Below, piece after piece: positions 1 to 11,000 of a stretch of 37,513 nucleotides of DNA. The notes under the pieces are model-generated. The model was not told the DNA's origin, searched no databases, and saw only the letters and a list, made by a program, of their open reading frames with translations. Source of the DNA: Nemertoderma westbladi (Eukaryota; Xenacoelomorpha; Nemertodermatida; Nemertodermatidae); contig JAUCBJ010001160.1 in assembly GCA_032718475.1 (NCBI GenBank), positions 1 to 37,513 of the forward strand, in the 5' to 3' direction. Position 1 is the first letter of the stretch; every line of letters starts with the position of its first letter. A program made the translations under genes and the position numbers.

Positions 1-184
1 TGGGTGTCTACATAGCCACCCTGCATAAAAGTATCAGACAACTTTTCGAAAATTTTTATGTATAAAATTTGTACATTACCAAGTATTAGCATAAATTTGC
101 AGTGCCAACTAGCGGTGCAGAATTATTTTCAAAAAATTTCGCCTGATAGTTATGTTACCCAATCTTTGATCTTTGATCTTAAAA
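1..184. other. Flanking DNA, no gene seen
   Basis: AT-rich sequence left of the P-like transposon. No reading frame, RNA gene or repeat is recognisable here. Confidence 0.5.
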
Positions 185-192
185 CTTTCATG
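185..192 (+). repeat. Target site duplication of P-like element, left
   Basis: CTTTCATG directly before the left inverted end; the identical 8 bp lie at 3780-3787, directly after the right end. Confidence 0.92.
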
Positions 193-253
193 CAAGGCCT
201 ACTGTACTAAAGGCCGTGCAACCGTGCAGCACTGAAGGCTGACTGGAGGCTGA
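193..253 (+). repeat. Left terminal inverted repeat of P-like element
   Basis: 61 bp starting CAAGGCCTACTGTACTAAAG and ending GGAGGCTGA. The reverse complement of 3719-3779 matches it at 54 of 61 positions, and the outermost 23 bp are identical. Confidence 0.92.
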
Positions 254-330
254 CCTACAATACAGCAATACACAATACTGCAATAGGCTGATAGGGCTGG
301 CTACTGGTATTTGAATTGAATTCTGAGCTC

Positions 331-474
331 TAACCGGTTTCAGCCCCAATGGTCATTTTACCTACTGACCTACCCTACCGTAGTGCGATTCGGATTAATT
401 AGGGTTTGGGCCGCCACACTGTAACTGTAACCTGGGCTAAAAAAAATTCGAAAAATTGGGGCTGAAACCGGTTA
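331..474. repeat. 20-bp perfect inverted repeat inside the P-like element
   Basis: Arms at 331-350 (TAACCGGTTTCAGCCCCAAT) and 455-474 are exact reverse complements separated by 104 bp. They lie between the left end and the transposase start. P elements have internal inverted repeats away from their ends, and this pair may play that part or form a hairpin in the 5' leader. I saw no similar pair on the 3' side. Confidence 0.85.
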
Positions 475-549
475 TTCCCGAATTCTGGAATTTCAGTAGG
501 CCCACCGACTGACCGATATACAGATATAGGCCTACAGTGTAGAACTAGA

Positions 550-3078
550 ATGCCATTAAAGTGCTGTGTGTTCGGTTGCCGGTCGAATTACGATGGAAGT
601 TCATCCGGTACCGGTAGGCCTACTAAAGAACACGTCCCGGTTTACCGGTTACCAACAGACGAGGGAGAACGGCGCCGATGGATTGCAGCTATTCCGAGAG
701 AGAATATCCCAGAAACTAAGAACACGGTTGTTTGTGCAAAGCATTGGCCATCTGATTTCCCGACTGTTGTGGTGAAAGGGAAGAAGAAACCTATTAATCC
801 ACCGTCTGTTTTTCCTTCTATACCCAAAAGTCTTGTTCCTACACCACCAGAACCTCCTCGACCAACTAAACGCTCATTATCATCAATACGGTCGTTGCAA
901 CCTGATGAAATGGGTCAATTTAGTAAACAAGATGACATTGTATCCATTGTAAGCATTATGTCAACTTCCGGTTCCAAATTATTTACGTTGCCGGATGATG
1001 TGATAACTTATCGTTGTGGAGATGATATTCATATCCAATCAATAAACTATACTGAAGGCATTCCAAAGTTTCTAATCAAACTACAACCTACTTTTTCGTT
1101 TAATGCATTTCATTGTGGAGTAGCTTGCTGTATTACGACGCTGAGCCAGCTACGTATAACAACATTGAATAAGTGGTCTCGTCTGTTAGAAGCTGTTCGG
1201 TTTCTTAACAACCTCGAAGTGGATCATAAGAAGAGCATACTGTTGGATCACATTGTTACCGCAGGAAAGGCCATTCAACGGGCGTCGACATCTCGTCTTT
1301 ATTCGATGGAGATGATTGTACGATCATTTGTTTACTTTGCAACGTCACGATCAACTTATCAGAAGCTGCGAACCGATTATCAACTACCAAGTGCTCGAAC
1401 ATTGATGTCATTAACTTCTGCTATCAGCCACTTTGACAATGATACGTTGATTGCATCTATAATTGGAAATATCGACGAGAGACAACGTTTATGTTGCATA
1501 ATTATAGACGAAATGAAGATTAAATCTGCTCTCACTTATCATGGTGGGCAAGTGTTCGGTTATGCTGTGAATCAAGACACACGACAGTTAGCAAACTCAA
1601 TGCTGGCATTCCAAATTAAATGTCTGTTTGGTGGTCCTTCATTTTTATACAAGTTTTTGCCTGTAGTTGGGTTAGATGCTCAGTTTCAGTATTCGCAGTG
1701 TACTCAGATTATGAATGCCTTTGGTGTTTCTGGAGTGACTATTCTGTGTATATTAGTTGATGGAAATCGAGTAAACCAACGATTTTTTAAATCTTTTCCA
1801 ACTGTACCGGGCAAACCTTGGCTGTCTGTTGAAGGGACGTTTCTACTCTTTGACTACGTTCATTTATTTAAATGTATAAGAAACAATTGGATAACGGAAA
1901 GAACTGGCGAATTGTTTTACAATTATTGTGGTAAGACTGGTGTTGCCAAGTGGTCACACCTCGTCAATTTGTTTGAATCGGAGAAACAAAGTTTAGTGTA
2001 CTTGTCGCGTTTGAATGATGCTGCAGTCCATCCCAAACCTATAGAGCGACAGCGCGTAGGGTTGTGTTTGCGTGTTTTTTGCGAACAGACTATCGCAGCA
2101 TTCGAATCATCAACTGTTATTGACCGTAGTGAAGTTCAAGATACTGCCGAGTTTCTTAAAATTATGGTGAGATTTTGGAACATTGTTAATGTGCGAACTG
2201 TTGATGCCAATATTCGTACAAGAGATGAGGATCGTGCTGTTATAAGATCAAACTCTGATCCACGTTTACAGACATTGTTAGACATCGCTGATATGGCGGA
2301 ATCAATGACCCACAAAGGTAAACCCCAATAACGATGTCGAACGCTCACTAAAGATACTGGCAACGCTTTGTAACATACATGTCGCGGACTTGTGGACTTA
2401 GTTCGAAAGCGCTTAGAAACGTGTGAATTTGTTATGATAGGTGACCATAACAGCGATGATGTTGAAAGCACCTTTGGTATCTTACGTCAAGGTTCTGGTG
2501 GTACGTATTTCATTAACAGCCAGCAAGCATTACTAAAGTCTCGCATTCTGGTTGCAAGGCTTGTACTGGAACTGGGTAATGAGGTCGACGGCACTCTATA
2601 TCACAGCCACGAATGTGAGAACTGTACAGCTTCACTCAATGATGCTGAATTCGAAATTCTAGACAGTCTAGATGAACTTGAAGACTCAATTTCCTGCGAT
2701 AATAAACAAGCTCTTGTGTATATTGCAGGTTATATAACAAAAAATGAGAATGATAATGACGACGAGAAACAATATTACCGACAATATGGCGGTTATTTAA
2801 ATAGGCTAGACCGTGGAGGTTTGAAGAAACCTAGTGACAATACATGCAAATTTACCTTCTACTGTTTTATACTTTATATTAATTTAAAAACGCCATTTTG
2901 CCGTAAATCCCTGTGTTCGTTCTTTACTTATATCTCATCGGCTCACTCATTTCAAATTTCGCATGAATCGGTACGAAAACTAGTCAACATTTTTATTAAA
3001 AACGATTGCATATTAAAAACACCCCGTTCTTCGAAAGAGAGTGCTCAAAAGAAAATAAAATTATCGGATTCCTATTAG
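550..3078 (+). pseudogene. THAP-domain P-like transposase, two in-frame stops
   Basis: The transposase of the surrounding element, which would bind its ends and catalyse excision and insertion. From ATG 550 the first 593 codons give a THAP zinc finger at residues 1-70 (C6-x3-C10 and later the C-x2-H of CAKHW), then an RNase H-like region with likely catalytic acids D320 (IIIDEM) and D404 (LVDGN). TAA at 2329-2331 ends the frame. The same frame then reads RCRTLTKDTGNAL, a second TAA at 2371-2373, then HTCRGLVDLVRKRL and on to the stop at 3076-3078, including DDVESTFGILRQGSGGTYF, whose E639 is the likely third catalytic acid. No frameshift is needed, so the breaks are two point nonsense changes. 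A translated product would keep DNA binding but lack the third acid. That is like the truncated repressor of the Drosophila P element, a parallel I infer. Confidence 0.88.
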
Positions 3079-3390
3079 AAACGTTTACTATTATATATAA
3101 TTGATTATAATTACAAATAACTTAACTATAACTATATATACAGTAGTTATAAATAATAACTATACAATGTACTACTATTGCTATTTAATTTGTGCTACCG
3201 CTATATAATGTAATACTTATATTTGTGGATTTGTGCTATATTCGACATGTAAAGTTGTACTTGAAAATAACCAAATTATTGAAGATATATGAAGATAACA
3301 TACTTCGTGTCACCTTTTCATTCCTTTCTCTTAGATAACTGTGCAGAACGTACTATTTGCAATAAATTGAGACTAATCGCAATGTAAATC

Positions 3391-3442
3391 AGTTGATCTT
3401 TAGGTAAAGGATCTTTTGATTTTCTTTATCTAAAAAGATCAA
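3391..3442. repeat. Imperfect palindrome in 3' part of P-like element
   Basis: GTTGATCTTT near 3391 and AAAGATCAAC near 3433 are inverted copies around a loop that itself contains GGATCTTTTG. It may be a subterminal hairpin of the transposon. Confidence 0.5.
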
Positions 3443-3718
3443 CGGATCTACAGTACGATTATGATTCAACCGGTAAACATCGCAAGGCACCTTCCTTCCT
3501 TTTCTGGATAAATTGAATTTTCACCAAACACCAAATTCTAGTTTCTGTCCAACTTGGTGGTAGATTTGTTGTTTGTGTTCGGATTAAATTGGATTTTAAC
3601 TATAATCTAACTATAAATGATAATCTAAACTGTAGTATAACCATACCCCTAGTCGATTTTTCACAATTATTGATGGATGTATGTTGGACAATGTATGTTA
3701 AAATTGGAGTAAACGTGT

Positions 3719-3779
3719 TCAGCCTCCAGTGGATCTTCACTCCTGCACGGTTGCATGGCCTTTAGTACAGTAGGCCTTG
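3719..3779 (-). repeat. Right terminal inverted repeat of P-like element
   Basis: Inverted partner of 193-253. The seven mismatches all lie in the inner part, so the outer bases a transposase would contact are kept. Confidence 0.92.
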
Positions 3780-3787
3780 CTTTCATG
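3780..3787 (+). repeat. Target site duplication of P-like element, right
   Basis: CTTTCATG directly after the right inverted end, an exact copy of 185-192. Confidence 0.92.
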
Positions 3788-3869
3788 TGATTAGATTCAA
3801 AACTGTAAAAGCCTTAGGGTTTTAAGCTCAACCACGTTTTTTTATTGTTAACTATTATTAACTAATATT

Positions 3870-4125
3870 AAATAGCGAAAGGCGGGGTAGCTCAGTTGGT
3901 AGAGCGCCAGGCCTGCAATCTATTGGTTGTAGGTTCAGCCCCGCCAGGGTCCACTCAGCCTTTCATCCACTGGGGTCGATAAAATGAGTACCAGTTAAAT
4001 AACTGGGAGCAAATCATGGGATAGGAGTAGCGCCCACCCCTACCCTCGGGTAGCAGCTATCGAAAGAGGAGCCTTCGGGTCGCCTCCAGCTTCGGCCGAC
4101 TGTTTGCTTGCTTGAAATAGCGAAA
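3870..4125 (+). mobile_element. tRNA-derived SINE with 11-bp target duplication
   Basis: The body spans 3881-4114 and is flanked by the exact direct repeat AAATAGCGAAA at 3870-3880 and 4115-4125. The head resembles a tRNA: a box A-like TAGCTCAGTTGGTAGAGCG and a box B-like GGTTCAGCCCC, the internal RNA polymerase III promoter. The middle carries GGGGTCGATAAAATGAGTA and CCAGT, a core I recall from cephalopod and other invertebrate SINEs. The 3' end is a short run of TTG/CTTG rather than poly(A), so a partner LINE with such a tail probably mobilised it. It lies 83 bp from the P-like element and upstream of the TTLL11-like gene. Confidence 0.88.
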
Positions 4126-4251
4126 AAAAAATTTTCTGGCCTGTCGTGTAGAATAGCAGCATCTTAGGTACCTATATTCCAAATTAAAGCAAAACCAAAT
4201 AATTTGAAGAGCTGAGCGTGATAAATCGAAGACTTTCCCAAAAATTGTGTA

Positions 4252-4272
4252 CCCCCCCCCCCCCCCCCCCCC
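4252..4272 (+). repeat. Poly(C) run of 21
   Basis: A pure C homopolymer between the SINE and the first TTLL11-like exon. Its length in the assembly may be unreliable. Confidence 0.9.
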
Positions 4273-4350
4273 TTAATATGTCTCTTAAAGTACGTGCTTT
4301 ATTTCGTGTATGTTGGTCACTTAACCAAGTTTTCAAATGTAATGTTTTAG

Positions 4351-4440
4351 ATACCTAAGGAGATTATGGAGCCACCATCTCTACCCCATAGAAGAACTGT
4401 GGTTGTTAGCACAAAGCATGCACAGTCATCCGCTTTAGTT
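4351..4440 (+). CDS. TTLL11: TTLL11-like exon 1 (possible first coding exon)
   Basis: Preceded by TTTTAG, either an acceptor or an in-frame stop, and followed by the donor GTAAGG at 4441. ATG 4366 opens a 25-codon frame ending HAQSSALV in phase 0. The next exon joins in phase 0 if its acceptor is AAAG before TGT at 4689. This is the least certain exon of the gene, because an acceptor at CACAG (4684) would give the wrong phase with this donor. Confidence 0.55.
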
Positions 4441-7177
4441 GTAAGGCGAGTGAAACAAATAGTTCATACGGATAATCATTCGATTATCTATTAAATTATT
4501 TACAATCTATGTACTGTTCAGTACCATTATTGCTGAAACGTTTGCTAATAAAGACACTGGTAATTCGCAATCGTTACGGTGTTGTAGCCTCTATTGACTA
4601 GCCTCAATATGATCTTAAAACATATATCCATACCAATATCTATTAATTTATAATACAATATATTTTTCCTTTACTTTGTCACAGAAAGTGTATTGAGGAG
4701 TTGGGTTGGAAGGAACAACCACCGAGTTCTGACAGGCCTTGCGATATTTATTGGCATGGAGTGTCCTTCTTCGATGGTGAAGTTGCTATCAACTCAAGAG
4801 TGAACAAATTCCCAAACATGATCGAACTGTCAAAGAAAGCTTCTCTTACAAGGCTTATGAGGAGGTGGGTGAACTAGTTGTTTATATGTTTAGATATTGA
4901 TGTTTAAATGTACTAAATTGTATATATGATTGTAATTTTAGTTGTGATGTTGTAATGTTTGTGAAAGGGTTTTAATTACTTAATGATGCAAGTTGTGCTG
5001 TGGTAAACATCTGTATTCAAATAAATTGATGTTTCAGATCCGCCGATTTGTTCCCTGATGAATTCAACTTTTATCCCCGGAGTTGGATACTTCCAGACGA
5101 ATACCAAGAATTCTGTCAGGATGTAAAAAACAAAAAACTCTTAGCTAAGACCAGCGACAGCAAGATTTCTTTGTTTATTGCAAAACCAGATAGCGGGTCG
5201 CAGGGCGATGGAATATTTATTTTCCAACGTCCTGAGGAAATGTTGGACTTTCACCTTGATAACAAGGTGTTTGTTGTGCAGGAATATATTGATCGTCCTC
5301 TGTTGTTGGAGAATCTAAAGTTCGACTTTCGTGTTTATGTAATTATAACTCGGCTGGACCCCCTACAAGTTTATTTATATCGGGAAGGTATGGCACGTTT
5401 GTGTACCATACCCTACCAAAGACCATGCAAGGAAAACTTACACAGGGTCTTTATGCATCTCACTAATTACTCGCTTAATAAACACAGCGCCACTTACATC
5501 CATACTGAAAGTAATAATAAAGGAAGTAAACGGACTTTAAATGCAGTGATAGACAAGTTGCAGACAAGAGGGATTGATACATCTTGTTTCTGGGATAGAA
5601 TCGAGGAAGTTTGTGTAAAAACAGTGTTGACGATGGCTCCTGATCTATTGATAGCACATCGGGCCCAGACCAGGGGGACTTACACACCTAAATGCTTCCA
5701 GATACTCGGTTTGGATATTCTTATGCGTGATGATTTAGTTCCTTTTTTACTGGAAGTGAATGCGAATCCTAGTCTGAGCATCGAACACGAAATGGAAGTA
5801 ACTGCTGGAGTTATTGATACGGTCATTAGTCCTGTTGATGAAGATATTAAGTTCCCGGTAGTTATGGAAACTCTGAAACTCACGTGCCCTCGTTGGGCTA
5901 AGATGCAGATGAATATGGGTGCTAAGAAGGAGAAACCTAGACCAACTACCGTCTCTGGGAATCTGTTAGCTACGGAAACGTTCATGCCGGACCCGAGTAT
6001 ATTGTTTGGAAGTTGGGTGACGAAAGAAGATATAAAAGGTAGGGTGGGCTCTTTAATTACTCGATGCAATGCAGTTGGCAGCTGAATAATAAATACTACT
6101 ATCTTACAAAATACAAATAAACTAAGTAATAAACATTAAATATTATACTCTTCCTACAGTTCCTACAATACTGAGTGAAACAAGTCCAGAACTAAAGGAA
6201 TTTTTTTTAGTTTAAGTAGTAAGAAATAAATATAGTAAATTTTTAATTAAATGGTTTATCATACTTTTTAAATTCAAAGTTTTGAATAGATTTTAAATTT
6301 GCCCTATTAACATGAACTCTACGATTTACATATATTGTATATATTTTACCCAAAACGCAGTATTCGAAGATATTTACTCGAAGCATGCTGCGAAATACCA
6401 GAAATTGAGAGTTGTGGATAGAATCGCAGAAATCTTTGTTAAATGCCTCGGACTCAGAAAGACAGCAACTCGCATGTCGGCAACAAACTTCAGAACATTT
6501 ACCCGGAAATGTCGTATTAATGATGCAAGAATAACCACAGCATCTATAGACCTCCTTTATATTGATGTTAACAGAAGATGGAGTGGGGTGCATCCTAGAA
6601 ATATATTAGGTAAGTTGCTCATTTTAGGAATTTATTACGTACTTTTTGAGAGATGATTGAATTGAATTTAGTTAATTTAGTTCCAGGATGGAAGAGTTTA
6701 GGTTTAAGTGCATATGTGTAGGCCTACTTAATCGAAGGATGTATTTAGATGTTCATTTATTTTTATCCCGATTTTGAATATTTCAACATATTTTTTGAGG
6801 TGTTTTTAGTGGAAAACCATGCTATCGGCAGTAGTGGTATGCCTGCAGGTGTGTATAACAGTAGAGATTCATTATATTTCTTTCATTTAATCTGTATTTG
6901 CAATAGGTATATTTCAGGCTCATAAGTACATAAGCCTAACCTACTGACCTACTAACCTACCTACATATCTGTAAATTACTTGACAGGTTTGTCCTTTGAA
7001 GCTTTTCTCGATGCCTTCGCCACTCTCGCTACCAGGAGGTTTAGATTTGGTTCCAAATATAGTCGAATTGAAAATCTCGTTAGCCACTGCCAGGGGGCGT
7101 TGGAAGAAGAGCCTAAACATCCGTGGCTAAGGGCGGCTGGAGGTGATAGACATAAGGGGCGATCATCTAGGGAATGA
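4351..7177 (+). CDS. TTLL11: TTLL11-like tubulin polyglutamylase, five exons
   Basis: An ATP-grasp ligase that lengthens glutamate side chains on tubulin tails in cilia and spindle microtubules. Coding exons are 4351-4440 (ATG at 4366), 4689-4864, 5038-6038, 6361-6609 and 6987-7177; all phases fit and give 563 aa. Landmarks are CDIYWHGVSF in exon 2, FYPRSW and the ATP lysine in AKPDSGSQGDGI (about K133), QEYIDRP and KFDFRVYV, HLTNYSLNKH, and LLEVNANPS with its metal-binding E and N near residue 320. The region after the catalytic core (HEMEVTAGV, VDEDIK, FRTFTRKC, YIDVNRRW) fits TTLL11 better than TTLL6 or TTLL13 from what I remember of the family. The gene looks intact. Exons further 5' may exist, since the first exon is short and its ATG lies 15 bp after a possible acceptor. 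Confidence 0.9.
4689..4864 (+). CDS. TTLL11: TTLL11-like exon 2
   Basis: Encodes CIEELGWKEQPP, then CDIYWHGVSFFDGE and NKFPNMIELSKK, the N-terminal part of the ligase fold. It ends in AG before the donor GTGGGT, two bases into an arginine codon completed by exon 3. The upstream tract TTTTTCCTTTACTTTGTCACAG supports an acceptor here, though its exact position may be 4685 or 4689. Confidence 0.85.
5038..6038 (+). CDS. TTLL11: TTLL11-like exon 3, catalytic core
   Basis: A 1,001-bp exon with acceptor GTTTCAG at 5037 and donor GTAGGG at 6039. It holds nearly the whole ATP-grasp domain. It starts in phase 2 (RSADLFPDEF) and ends one base into a valine codon (IK-V) that exon 4 completes. Without splicing, the frame would run on to a stop at 6083-6085 and lose the conserved C-terminal part. 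Confidence 0.92.
6361..6609 (+). CDS. TTLL11: TTLL11-like exon 4
   Basis: Acceptor AACGCAG ends at 6360 and donor GTAAGT starts at 6610. It encodes VFEDIYSKHAAKYQKLR, RIAEIFVKCLGLR, FRTFTRKC and LLYIDVNRRW, the C-terminal helical part typical of TTLL11. The 322-bp intron before it contains no repeat. Confidence 0.9.
6987..7177 (+). CDS. TTLL11: TTLL11-like last exon
   Basis: Acceptor TTGACAG ends at 6986. The exon completes a glycine codon split after exon 4 and reads LSFEAFLDAFATLATRRFRF to a TGA at 7175-7177. The basic tail RHKGRSSRE is less typical. A possible polyadenylation signal ATTAAA lies at 7276-7281. Confidence 0.85.
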
Positions 7178-8040
7178 TGTCGTAGCAGTTGGAACATCAA
7201 ACAGTAATTATTATTGCGCTATAGAGTAGAAAAGTGCAGAGTCATATACATATCAATAATTTTAATTAATATATTATTAAATTATTTCGTCTACTTACCT
7301 TTAAACCTTCGTTCAAATAATACCGTATATTTTTAAGGTTCAATTTATTATATTTAATTTTCTATGCATTTTATGCAACATATATGAATGGAGGATTAAA
7401 GTTTCTATAATTTTTATTATTTTTTTCAATATTTCGACATTCATACAGTAATTCTTACATCATGTCTTTTCTAATGCTCATCGATCTCATATATGGCGGA
7501 AATGGTCTGGTTTGTTTCAAAAGTCGGAGAGTGACATGAGGAGTTTGGATTATTTGTTTAGCATCGTTACTATTATGGGTTATGTGAAGGTTTGTTTACG
7601 TGTAAACAACAACCATCTAGACACTGTCGCTAATAATATGCTATAAAAAATGCAATATAATCTAATATAACACTTGAGTATTGATTGACACTTAATGTTT
7701 AACATTTTTTATGTTTTCAGAAAAAGCGTTAATTTTATATTCCATGTGTCCAATTGGTGTAAAAAAATCGTTATTAAAAATATTCGAGAACAAAAAAATA
7801 TATGTTCTAGAAAATTAATATTTTTTCAATAAATAACAAATAACAATTAATAATGCCACTAATTATAAACTCAATAATACAAAGAGTTGAATTTCATAAA
7901 ATCTACATGCTCTATAAATTGCTTATAACATAATTTATCTTTGTTATTAATTTCTCTTTATTTATTTTTTTACATTACGTTTTGGAATATGTTTAGATTA
8001 ACTGTGTTTGGATGTGCAGGTGCACTTGGAATCTCAGGGG
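7178..8040. other. 3' flank of TTLL11-like gene, AT-rich
   Basis: Probably the 3' UTR and spacer of the TTLL11-like gene. An ATTAAA hexamer at 7276 could direct polyadenylation. The rest is AT-rich without recognisable coding or element structure. Confidence 0.5.
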
Positions 8041-11000
8041 TTGGTTTACGGGTGGGTGTGTACATGGGATCACACCCAAGCTGGGGTACGGGTGGGTGGG
8101 TACATGGGATCACACCCAAGGTGGGTGTGTATATGGGATCACACCCAAGCTGGCGTACGGATGGGTGGGGACATGGGTTCACACCCAAGCTGGTGTACGG
8201 GTGGGTGGGTACATGGGATTACCTCAAGCTGGCGTACGGGTGGATGGGTACATGGGTTCACACCCAAGCTGGGGTACGGGTGGGTGGGTACATGGGATGA
8301 CACCCAAGGTGGGTGTGTATATGGGATCACACCCAAGCTGGCGTACGGATGGGTGGGTACATGGGTTTACACCCAAGCTGGCGAACGGGTGGGTTGGTAC
8401 ATGGGATCACCTCAAGCTGACGTACGGGTGGGTGGGTAGATGGGATCACCTCAAGCTGGCGTACGGGTGGGTGGGTACATGGTATCACACTCAAGCTGGG
8501 GTACGGGTGGATGGGTACATGGGATGACCTCAAGTTGGCGTACGGGTGGGTGGGTACATGGGTTCACACCCAAGCTGGGGTACGGATGGGTGGGTACATG
8601 GGATCACCTCAAGCTGGCGTACGGGTAGATGGGTACATGGGATCACACCCAAGCTGGGGTACGGGTGGATGGGTACATGGGATCACCTCAAGCTGGCGTA
8701 CGGGTGGGTGGGTACATGGGATCACCTCAAGCTGGCGTACGGGTGGGTGGGTACATGGGATCACACCCAAGCTAGAGTACGGGTGGGTGGGTACATGGGT
8801 TCACACCCAAGCTAGAGTACGGGTGGGTGTGTACATGGGTTCACACCCAAGCTGGGGTACGGGTGGGTGGGTACATGGGATCACCTCAAGCTGGCGTACG
8901 GGTGGGTGGGTACATGGGATCACCTCAAGCTGGCGTACGGGTGGGTGGGTACATGGGATCACACCCAAGCTAGAGTACGGGTGGGTGGGTACATCGGTTC
9001 ACACCCAAGCTGGGGTACGGATGGGTGGGTACATGGGATCACCTCAAGCTGGCGTACGGGTAGGTGGGTACACGGTATCACACCCAAGCTGGGGTACGGG
9101 TGGATGGGTACATGGGATCACCTCAAGCTGGCGTACGGGTGGGTGGGTACATGGGATCACCTCAAGCTGGCGTACGTGTGGGTGGGTACATGGGATCACA
9201 CCCAAGCTAGAGTACGGGTGGGTGGGTACATGGGTTCACACCCAAGCTGGGGTACGGGTGGGTGGGTACATGGTATCACACCCAAGCTAGAGTACGGGTG
9301 GGTGGGTACATGGGTTCACACCCAAGCTGGGGTACGGGTGGGTGGGTACATGGGATCACCTCAAGCTGGCGTACGGGTGGGTGGGTACATGGTATCACAC
9401 CCAAGCTGGGGTACGGGTGGATGGGTACATGGGATCACCTCAAGCTGGCGTACGGGTGGGTGGGTACATGGGATCACACCCAAGCTAGAGTACGGGTGGG
9501 TGGGTACATCGGTTCACACCCAAGCTGGGGTACGGATGGGTGGGTACATGGGATCACCTCAAGCTGGCGTACGGGTAGATGGGTACATGGGATCACACCC
9601 AAGCTGGGGTACGGGTGGATAGGTACATGGGATCACCTCAAGCTGGCGTACGGGTGGGTGGGTACATGGGATCACCTCAAGCTGGCGTACGGGTGGGTGG
9701 GTACATGGGATCACACCCAAGCTAGAGTACGGGCGGGTGGGTACATGGGTTCACACCCAAGCTGGGGTACGGGTGGGTGGGTACATGGTATCACACCCAA
9801 GCTAGAGTACGGGTGGGTGGGTACATGGGTTCACACCCAAGCTGGGGTACGGGTGGGTGGGTACATGGGATCACCTCAAGCTGGCGTACGGGTGGGTGGG
9901 TACATGGTATCACACCCAAGCTGGGGTACGGGTGGATGGGTACATGGGATCACCTCAAGCTGGCGTACGGGTGGGTGGGTACATGGGATCACCTCAAGCT
10001 GGCGTACGGGTGGGTGGGTACATGGGATCACACCCAAGCTAGAGTACGGGTGGGTGGGTACATGGGTTCACACCCAAGCTGGGGTACGGGTGGGTGGGTA
10101 CATGGGATCACACCCAAGCTGGGGTACGGGTGGGTGGGTACATGGGATCACCTCAAGCTGGCGTACGGGTGGGTGGGTACATGGGATAACACTCAAGCTG
10201 GCGTACGGGTGGATGGGTACATGGGATCACCTCAAGCTGGCGTACGGGTGGGTGGGTACATGGGATCACCTCAAGCTGGCGTACGGGTGGGTGGGTACAT
10301 GGGATCACCTCAAGCTGGCGTACGGGGGGGGGTGTGGGTACATGTTATCACACCCAAGCTGGGGTACGGGTGGGTGGGTACATGGGTTCACACCCAAGCT
10401 GGGGTACGGGTGGGTGTGTACATGGGTTCCCACCCTAGCTGGGGTACGGGTGGGTGGGTACATGGGTTCACACCCAAGCTGGGGTAAGGGTGGCTGGGTA
10501 CATGGGTTCACATCCAAGGTGGGGTACGGGTGGGTGGTTACACGGGATCACCTCAAGCTGGCGTACGGGTATATGGGTACATGGGATCATCTCAAGCTGG
10601 CGTACGGGTGGGTGGGTACATGGGTTCACACCCAAGCTGGGGTACGGATGGGTGAGTACATTGGTTCACACCCAAGCTGGGGTACGGGTGGGTGGGTACA
10701 TGGGTTCACACCCAAGCTGGGGTACGGGTGGGTGGGTACATGGGTTCACACCCAAGCTGGGGTACGGGTGGCTGGGTACATGGGTTCACACCCAAGGTGG
10801 GGTACGGGTGGGTGGTTACACGGGATCACCTCAAGCTGGCGTACGGGTGGGTGGGTACATGGGATCACCTCAAGCTGGCGTACGGGCGGGTAGGTACATT
10901 GGATCACCTCAAGCTGGCGTACGGGTGGGTGGGTACACGGTATCACACCCAAGCTGGGGTACGGGTGGGTGGGTACATGGGTTCACACCCAAGCTGGGGT

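Larger units (their letters stand above)
193..3779 (+). mobile_element. P-element-like DNA transposon, full length
   Basis: A 3,587-bp element of the P superfamily of cut-and-paste transposons. Both ends start CAAGGCCTAC when read inward and form inverted repeats of 61 bp with 54 identical positions. It is bracketed by an exact 8-bp direct repeat, CTTTCATG, at 185-192 and 3780-3787; an 8-bp duplication is what P elements make on insertion. Inside is one THAP-type transposase frame on the + strand (550-3078) that carries two stop codons. Non-coding DNA on the 5' side holds a perfect 20-bp inverted repeat, and on the 3' side an imperfect palindrome near 3391-3441. The exact target duplication with good ends suggests a fairly recent insertion, while the stops suggest the copy is not autonomous now. 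Confidence 0.93.

Noticed and set aside
2318-2401. A normal intron in the transposase
   Set aside because: It fits in frame and removes both stops, but would cut out a block that looks conserved and the donor is only moderate. Kept as a finding, not as annotation.
3881-3953. Functional tRNA gene
   Set aside because: Box A and box B are good, but a SINE body follows, an 11-bp target duplication brackets the whole unit, and the tRNA 3' end is not formed.
5048-5050. Start codon of the TTLL11-like protein at the long exon
   Set aside because: The codon is TTG inside a spliced exon, and conserved ligase sequence continues upstream through two more exons.
5475-6069. Opposite-strand frames over the TTLL11-like exon
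   Set aside because: They are complements of strongly conserved coding sequence with no independent support.
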